From Pseudomonadota bacterium (GTDB lineage: Bacteria; Pseudomonadota; Gammaproteobacteria; Xanthomonadales; Rhodanobacteraceae): a DNA stretch of 10,369 bases. The translations under genes were made by a program, and so were the position numbers. Location of the stretch: positions 1 through 10,369 of the forward strand of contig JAJYDI010000069.1 in NCBI GenBank assembly GCA_021777635.1. Reading direction: 5' to 3'. The notes below the pieces were generated by a model, which searched no databases, had not been told where the DNA came from, and worked only from the letters and a program-made list of their open reading frames with translations. The number at the start of each line of letters is the position of its first letter. Positions within the stretch are counted from its first letter, which is position 1. Of the stretch, positions 4,308 through 10,369 are shown piece after piece.

Positions 4308-5801
4308 ATGAACCCCCACGCCATCGCCGCGCTGGAATTGGCTTTGCGGCTGTACCGGGCGCCGCAGCAGGCTCAGGCCTTGCGCAATGATCTGCTGCCC
4401 GAGGAAGGCGTTGATCGAGTGATCCGTTGCGCCTCCGGCGAGGAGGCGGCGCTGGTCGAGGCTTCGGCGCAGCTCAACACGTCACGGGAAGTGCTGCGTG
4501 AAGCGGCAGCCTTTTACCTGACGCAGACTTTGTTCGCGCGTGACGCCGATGCTTGGCGCGTGCTCGGTGCGCGGCCCGGAGCCTCGCAGGACATACTACG
4601 CACACATTTCCGGCTGCTGGTGCACTGGCTGGCGACCTCTCGCAATCGCGATCCGCTTTATGCGCTTTACGGCGATCGAGTTCAGCGGGCCTGGACCGAA
4701 TTGCGCCGATCTCCCGAGGAGATCGCCGCACGCGCCCAGCGGCGGCCGCCGCCGGCCGTAATGCCGCCGCGCCGAGCACGTTTCCAGCTGGGTGTGGAGC
4801 GCTCATGCGCCGAGGTACTGCGCCTGCTGCGCGCGTTGCCGACCTGGGCGGTCGGCAGCGTGGCCGCCGCGCTGCTTCTGGTTCTGTTGGCGACGTATTG
4901 GCTCACGCAGGCGAATGTTTCGCCGGCATCGTTCCGCGCGGATAACGCCGGGTCTCCGGCGAGCCCGCGGTCGGTCGCGGCGATCAAGCCTGCGCAGGGC
5001 GGCACGCGGGCGCCCCATCCCCCTGCCGTCCGGCAGGTCGGTCGGGTGCCGCCCCGGAATGTGGCCGGTCCCACCAGGACTGCTGCCGCCGCGCCATTGC
5101 TCGCCGCACGAATCGCGTCGCCGGTCACCGAGGGGTCATCCGCCGCAGAGGCGTACAACCCCGCAGCGGCGGCGAGTGCTACGAAGGCGCTGGCGATGGC
5201 TGCCGCGGCCGAGGCTGCACAGGGGCGCACATCATCGGGTTCACAGGCATCAATAACGTCGGCAGTCGCGGCGCCGGCGCGAGGACCGGAGACACCGGCA
5301 TCCGCCGCGCATCAGGCGGCGAGAAGTGCGAGCGCGGCAGGGACGGCAGCGGCGCCAACTCCCATGTCGCCTACCGTCGAGACTCCTTCAGTTTCGGTCG
5401 TCTCCCCTGCCGCGCTGGGAGCCGCTGTTCGCGCTCTGCTGCAGCGCTTTGTCAGCACCTATGAATCGGCGGATCTGCGTGGGTTCATGGCGCTATTTGC
5501 TCCGGATGCGCGCGAGAATCACGGTGGCGCCGCCGCCATCCGCAAGGACTATGGGCAGTTGTTTGCCGGCAGCGACCTGCGTCGCCTGCAGCTCTATGAC
5601 GTTCGCATCGTATCGACCGCGCACGCGACGATCGATGTGAGCGTTCGCTATCACGCAGGTGTCCTAGTGCACGGCGCTTCCTCCATGACCGAATACAGCG
5701 GGGCCATGCATCTGGTGCTGCGCTCCGATCCACAAGGACTGCGCATCATCCAGCTGTTGCGCGGTGAGGAGGCCGAAATCAAGCCCTCTGGTTCGTCCTA
5801 G
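4308..5801 (+). CDS. membrane-anchored protein with degenerate J-like domain and NTF2/SnoaL-like C-terminus
   Basis: The 497-residue protein has four parts. Residues 1-78 are helical with no recognised motif. Residues 80-140 resemble a J-domain (DAWRVLGARPGAS, then an FRLLVHWL helix and DRVQRAWTELRRSPEE), but the catalytic HPD is replaced by ATS at 109-111. Residues 179-200 are one transmembrane helix (AVGSVAAALLLVLLATYWL). Residues 204-365 are a low-complexity Ala/Pro/Ser linker, and 368-487 look like an NTF2/SnoaL-type fold (FVSTYESADLRGFMALFAPDA and the strand-rich end). With no N-terminal signal, the J-like part should be cytoplasmic and the C-terminal domain periplasmic. Without HPD it should not stimulate DnaK ATPase in the normal way. 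The start at 4308 lacks a strong ribosome binding site. Function is unknown; placement 128 bases before hldA hints at an envelope role but proves nothing. Confidence 0.8.
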   Translation: MNPHAIAALELALRLYRAPQQAQALRNDLLPEEGVDRVIRCASGEEAALVEASAQLNTSREVLREAAAFYLTQTLFARDADAWRVLGARPGASQDILRTHFRLLVHWLATSRNRDPLYALYGDRVQRAWTELRRSPEEIAARAQRRPPPAVMPPRRARFQLGVERSCAEVLRLLRALPTWAVGSVAAALLLVLLATYWLTQANVSPASFRADNAGSPASPRSVAAIKPAQGGTRAPHPPAVRQVGRVPPRNVAGPTRTAAAAPLLAARIASPVTEGSSAAEAYNPAAAASATKALAMAAAAEAAQGRTSSGSQASITSAVAAPARGPETPASAAHQAARSASAAGTAAAPTPMSPTVETPSVSVVSPAALGAAVRALLQRFVSTYESADLRGFMALFAPDARENHGGAAAIRKDYGQLFAGSDLRRLQLYDVRIVSTAHATIDVSVRYHAGVLVHGASSMTEYSGAMHLVLRSDPQGLRIIQLLRGEEAEIKPSGSS

Positions 5802-5929
5802 GAAATCGAAAGACGGCCTGTCGCTGACGAGCGCGGCCCGGACTGACTGCCAGCGACCGAGCTGTTGCGGCAGAATGCCGGGGTGCACGGCGCGTGCATC
5901 GAGTGTTCGCCCAGCCACGGGGACTTGAC

Positions 5930-6865
5930 GTGAAACAGACGATTGCGGATGCCCGCGTGCTGGTGGTCGGCGACGTCATGCTCGACCGCTACTGGTTTGG
6001 CGTGGTCGAGCGCATCTCGCCGGAGGCGCCAGTACCGGTCGCGCGGGTGCAGCGCGAACAGGAACGCATGGGCGGCGCGGCGAATGCGGCGCTCAATGTG
6101 GTCAGCCTCGGTGCGCAGGCGACGTTGTTGTCGGTGGTCGGCACCGACGAAGCCGGCCAACGTCTGGGCAGGCTGATCGGCGAATCGCCGGTGCGCAACG
6201 CGGTGACGGCGGTGGCTGGACTGCAGACCACGGTCAAGCTGCGCGTGATCTCGCGCCAGCAGCAGCTGTTGCGCATGGATTTCGAGTCCATGCCTGACCA
6301 CGAGGTGCTGCTCGGGCTGATGGATCGCTACGAACAGGAGCTCGACGGCCACGATGCCGTGGTGTTCTCCGACTACGGCAAGGGCGGTTTGACCCACGTC
6401 GGGCAGATGCTTGAGCGCGCGCGCCGGCAAGGCACGCGGGTGCTGATAGACCCCAAGGGCCGCGACTATTCGCGCTACCGCGGCGCGACCCTGATCACCC
6501 CCAACAAGACCGAGCTGGCGCACGCTGTCGGCGAGTGGTCCGGCGAGGCTGAACTAGAGCAGCGCGCACAGCAATTGCGCCGCGATCTGGATCTTGAAGC
6601 CGTGCTCGTGACCCGCGCCGAAGAGGGAATGAGCTTGTTCAGCGCCGCCGGCAGTCTGCATGTACCGGCGCAGGCCAAGGAGGTGTTCGACGTCTCCGGC
6701 GCCGGCGACACGGTGATCGCCGCTCTGGCAGTGATGCTCAGCTCTGGCGCGGATCTCGAAGACGCCGTGCGCGCCGCCAACCGTGCGGCCGGCATCGTCG
6801 TCGGAAAGCTGGGTACCGCCACCGTCAGCGCCGCCGAGCTGTGGCCGGCCGGCGCGCAGGAGTAG
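5930..6865 (+). CDS. hldA: D-glycero-beta-D-manno-heptose-7-phosphate kinase (stand-alone HldA)
   Basis: The enzyme phosphorylates D-glycero-D-manno-heptose 7-phosphate at C1 with ATP, step 2 of ADP-heptose synthesis for lipopolysaccharide. The 311 residues show the PfkB/ribokinase fold: VLVVGDVMLDRYWFG (10-24), RISPEAPVPV (28-37), the first PfkB signature GGAANAALN (48-56), DYGKGG (148-153), DPKGRDYSRY (174-183) and the catalytic GAGD (257-260). Length equals the N-terminal half of E. coli HldE; the frame stops exactly where the adenylyltransferase half would begin, and that half is encoded at 8611-9678. I chose GTG 5930 because GGGGA (5919-5923) is well spaced and because families start a few residues before VLVVGD; GTG 5894 would add 12 residues. 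Its stop is three bases before hldD, with the hldD ribosome binding site inside its last codons, so the two are coupled. Confidence 0.95.
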   Translation: MKQTIADARVLVVGDVMLDRYWFGVVERISPEAPVPVARVQREQERMGGAANAALNVVSLGAQATLLSVVGTDEAGQRLGRLIGESPVRNAVTAVAGLQTTVKLRVISRQQQLLRMDFESMPDHEVLLGLMDRYEQELDGHDAVVFSDYGKGGLTHVGQMLERARRQGTRVLIDPKGRDYSRYRGATLITPNKTELAHAVGEWSGEAELEQRAQQLRRDLDLEAVLVTRAEEGMSLFSAAGSLHVPAQAKEVFDVSGAGDTVIAALAVMLSSGADLEDAVRAANRAAGIVVGKLGTATVSAAELWPAGAQE

Positions 6866-6868
6866 AGC

Positions 6869-7876
6869 ATGCGCATCATCGTCACTGGAGCGGCGGGCTT
6901 CATCGGCAGCAATCTCGTGCGCGCGCTCAACGCGCGTGGCATCGGCGAAGTCATCGCCGTCGACAACCTGACCCAGAGTGACAAGTTTCGCAATCTGGTT
7001 GATCTGCGCATCGACGATTATGTCGACAAGGCGTCGTTCTACGACGACTTCGCGCGCGGACATTACGGTCGCGTCGAGGCGGTGTTCCACCAGGGGGCAT
7101 GCTCCGACACCATGCAGCATGATGGCCGCTACATGATGGCCAACAACTATCGCTGCAGCCGACTTCTGCTCGACGCCTGCATCGTGCGCGGCACGCGGCT
7201 GCTGTATGCGTCATCGGCGGCGACCTATGGCGACTCCAGTACTTTCGTCGAGAATCCCGCGCACGAACATCCGCTCAACGTCTACGGCTATTCGAAGTTG
7301 CTGTTCGACCAGGCCGTGCGCCGCGCACTGCCGGGCACTGCGGTCCAGATCGCAGGGTTCCGCTACTTCAACGTTTACGGTCCCGGAGAGCAGCACAAGG
7401 GCCGCATGGCTTCGGTGGCGTGCCACCACGAGCAGCAATTTCGTACCGATGGTCGCGTGCGCCTCTTCGGCGCGTACGGCGGCTTCGGGCCAGGCGAGCA
7501 GAAGCGCGACTTCGTGTTCGTCGACGACGTTGTCGCAGTCAATCTATGGTTTTTCGATCATCCTGACGCGCGTGGCGTGTTCAATCTCGGGAGCGGTCGC
7601 GCGCAGCCGTTCAATGATGTGGCTGTGGCGGTGATCAACAGCCTGCGCGCGCTGCATGGCGAGGCACCGCGAGGCCTTTCAGCGCTGGTCGCAGCCGGCC
7701 TGATCGAGTACATCGACTTTCCGGACGCTCTGGCCGGGAAATACCAGTGCTACACCGAGGCCGACCTGAAGCACTTGCGCGGCGCCGGCTGCGATCACGT
7801 CTTCGTGCCGGTGGAGCAGGGTGTAGCCGCCTATGTGCGTCGGCTGCGAGAGGACCCTTCGCTTCGCTCAGGGTAA
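6869..7876 (+). CDS. hldD: ADP-L-glycero-D-manno-heptose 6-epimerase
   Basis: HldD inverts C6 of ADP-D-glycero-D-manno-heptose, the last step in making the lipopolysaccharide core heptose donor, using tightly bound NADP. The 335 residues form an extended short-chain dehydrogenase: nucleotide-binding GAAGFIG (7-13), [12 protein letters not shown] (32-43), SS at 115-116 and YGYSK (Y139, K143) as the catalytic Ser-Tyr-Lys set, [19 protein letters not shown], and [15 protein letters not shown] before the ATG overlaps the end of hldA, indicating translational coupling. The last residues, DPSLRSG, are not typical of HldD; they are encoded by the interspersed palindromic repeat that also forms the end of gmhB, so the natural C-terminus was probably shorter by several residues. 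It converges with gmhB, whose stop is 11 bases away. Confidence 0.96.
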   Translation: MRIIVTGAAGFIGSNLVRALNARGIGEVIAVDNLTQSDKFRNLVDLRIDDYVDKASFYDDFARGHYGRVEAVFHQGACSDTMQHDGRYMMANNYRCSRLLLDACIVRGTRLLYASSAATYGDSSTFVENPAHEHPLNVYGYSKLLFDQAVRRALPGTAVQIAGFRYFNVYGPGEQHKGRMASVACHHEQQFRTDGRVRLFGAYGGFGPGEQKRDFVFVDDVVAVNLWFFDHPDARGVFNLGSGRAQPFNDVAVAVINSLRALHGEAPRGLSALVAAGLIEYIDFPDALAGKYQCYTEADLKHLRGAGCDHVFVPVEQGVAAYVRRLREDPSLRSG

Positions 7877-7887
7877 CGACCGGGTTG

Positions 7888-7917
<30 letters not shown>
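7852..7917. repeat. interspersed palindromic repeat spanning the hldD and gmhB 3' ends
   Basis: The half CCCTTCGCTTCGCTCAGGGT (7855-7874) faces an imperfect inverted half GTCATCTTGGGGCC...GGCCGAAGGAT (7887-7914). This matches a repeat style I recognise from many proteobacterial genomes (CCTTCGCTTCGCTCAGGATGACA and its complement). It contains the stop codons of both convergent genes and can fold into hairpins (ACCCT 7854-7858 with AGGGT 7870-7874; GGCC-AAA-GGCC at 7897-7907). It may act as a bidirectional transcript end. Confidence 0.65.
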
Positions 7918-9678
<1,761 letters not shown>

Positions 9679-9841
9679 GGCATCATCGCGACCTGCTGCC
9701 CACGGCGCATTGCGTGGTTACGACACAGAGACACGGCGGGCTTCCGCGGCCACGACCAGCGGCCCATGGATCCGCGTGCAGCCGTCGTTAGCGTCGGGGT
9801 TCCGCGGCAAGCGCCGCCGCGTTGTGCCCGGGGAGTCCGCC
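9679..9841. other. intergenic sequence after gmhA-hldC
   Basis: No gene, strong terminator or clear promoter is recognised. GGGGAG (about 9831-9836) just before ATG 9842 is a good ribosome binding site for the decayed peptidase that follows. Confidence 0.4.
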
Positions 9842-10215
9842 ATGTTCCGCATCCGCCTCTCGATGATCGCTGCGGCGTCAACGCTCGGTGCAAGTTCGTC
9901 GCGCGCGCCGCCCGCGATGCAGAACGATGGATCGGCGCCGCCGGGTTCGATGGCCAAAGCCGCGCTAATTCGCGTCAATCCGCTGCTCGTCGCCATCACG
10001 CTGCCAATCCACGTGCCGCGGTTCGACACGATCCCTGATGCCCGACTTCCAGTCGGCTCTGAAGGAGGGCATGAGCCAGCAGCGCCCGACGTGGCTGCCA
10101 TCGCCGCCAACCCGGCGCCGCCCTCACCACCCGGCAGTCGGCTCCAGCCGCGAAAGATGGCGCGCAGGCTGGCTGGCACCCGCGTCGCCGGGATATGCTT
10201 GCGGGAGCCGCGTGC
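9842..10215 (+). pseudogene. dcp: remnant of a secreted M3-family peptidyl-dipeptidase (Dcp-like), frameshifted and truncated
   Basis: ATG 9842 opens a signal-peptide-like start (MFRIRLSMIAAASTLGAS). Further on, NPLLVAITLPIHVPRFDTI (from about 9976) matches the N-terminus of Dcp, which in E. coli reads NPFLVQSTLPYLAPHFDQI. The match then jumps frame: DFQSALKEGMSQQR in the +1-shifted frame (from about 10042; compare PAFDEGMQQKR), and back to the first frame for DVAAIAANPAPP (compare EIAAIALNPQMP). Two compensating indels are therefore needed, and similarity fades by about 10215 after RLAGTRVA. Intact M3 peptidases are about 680-720 residues with a C-terminal HExxH zinc site; everything after roughly the first 100 residues is missing. 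The nominal first-frame reading to 10273 overlaps the next gene by 7 bases and should not be taken as a real protein. Sequencing error could explain the frameshifts but not the truncation. Confidence 0.65.
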
Positions 10216-10266
10216 GCTGAGCCCGGCGTGCCGGTCCCTGGGACTGCCAAGTTGCGCGAAGTCGCC

Positions 10267-10369
10267 ATGCTGAACGATTTGAGCATGCTGCTGGTCGAGG
10301 ACGATGCTGAATTCGCGGCGCTGTTGCGGGAAATGCTCAACGCGTTAGGAATCGGCGGCGCCCTGATCC
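10267..10369 (+). CDS. response regulator, N-terminal receiver domain (3' end outside window)
   Basis: The 34 visible codons read MLNDLSMLLVEDDAEFAALLREML and onward. This is the beginning of a CheY-like receiver domain: strand 1 followed by the acidic VEDD pair that helps bind Mg, then helix 1. The phospho-acceptor Asp, expected about 40 residues further on, lies beyond the window, as does any output domain, so the class cannot be told. The start at 10267 is the first ATG in frame; an in-frame ATG at 10285 (MLLVEDD) or TTG at 10252 are alternatives. It follows the decayed peptidase directly and need not be functionally linked to the heptose genes. Confidence 0.8.
   Translation, partial: MLNDLSMLLVEDDAEFAALLREMLNALGIGGALI

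Noticed and set aside
5798..6523. 241-residue minus-strand open frame opposite hldA
   Set aside because: It is a mirror of the hldA codon pattern (His/Arg/Gln-rich) with no independent motif.

Overview
The window looks like chromosome from a high-GC gammaproteobacterium, most plausibly of the Xanthomonadales/Rhodanobacteraceae type. That placement is an inference from protein flavour and from the DUF3025 and lipopolysaccharide-heptose gene content; no database was searched. The backbone is GC-rich (65% G+C in the 60 bases from 6361). It is interrupted by one strongly AT-rich patch (18% in the 60 bases from 1561, 25% in the 60 from 2101), which marks foreign DNA.

Region 1 (1-852) is housekeeping: the 3' end of rplM (L13), rpsI (S9), a decayed tRNA-Gln-like copy, an intact tRNA-Gln(CUG) with encoded CCA, and a rho-independent terminator.

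Region 2 (799-3167) is a small integrated island at the 3' end of tRNA-Gln. The last 19 bases of the tRNA recur exactly at 2935-2953 and with one mismatch at 3115-3132. A 17-base repeat resembling an integrase arm site lies just inside each end of the 799-2953 unit. The island has no integrase. It holds a shrunken IS30-family element (both inverted repeats plus the transposase C-terminus), a 90-base stretch with five CCTAG words, two AT-rich minus-strand genes for small helical proteins that are paralogous to each other, and an internally deleted IS5-family element just upstream of that pair. Between the second and third tRNA-end copies is a run of hairpins, one with a perfect 23-bp stem. A terminator after the third copy probably belonged to the original tRNA locus.

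Region 3 (3331-5801) has two plus-strand genes: a DUF3025-family protein, and a membrane-anchored protein with a J-like domain lacking HPD, a TM segment, a long Ala/Pro-rich linker and an NTF2/SnoaL-like C-terminal domain.

Region 4 (5930-9678) is the complete ADP-L-glycero-D-manno-heptose pathway for lipopolysaccharide inner core: hldA (kinase), hldD (epimerase), gmhB (phosphatase, opposite strand), and one fused gene encoding GmhA (sedoheptulose-7-phosphate isomerase) followed by HldC (heptose-1-phosphate adenylyltransferase). The usual bifunctional HldE is therefore split, and its C-terminal half is joined to the enzyme of step 1. An interspersed palindromic repeat supplies the 3' ends of the convergent hldD and gmhB.

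Region 5 (9679-10369) has a frameshifted remnant of a secreted M3-family peptidyl-dipeptidase (Dcp-like) and the start of a response-regulator gene that runs off the window.
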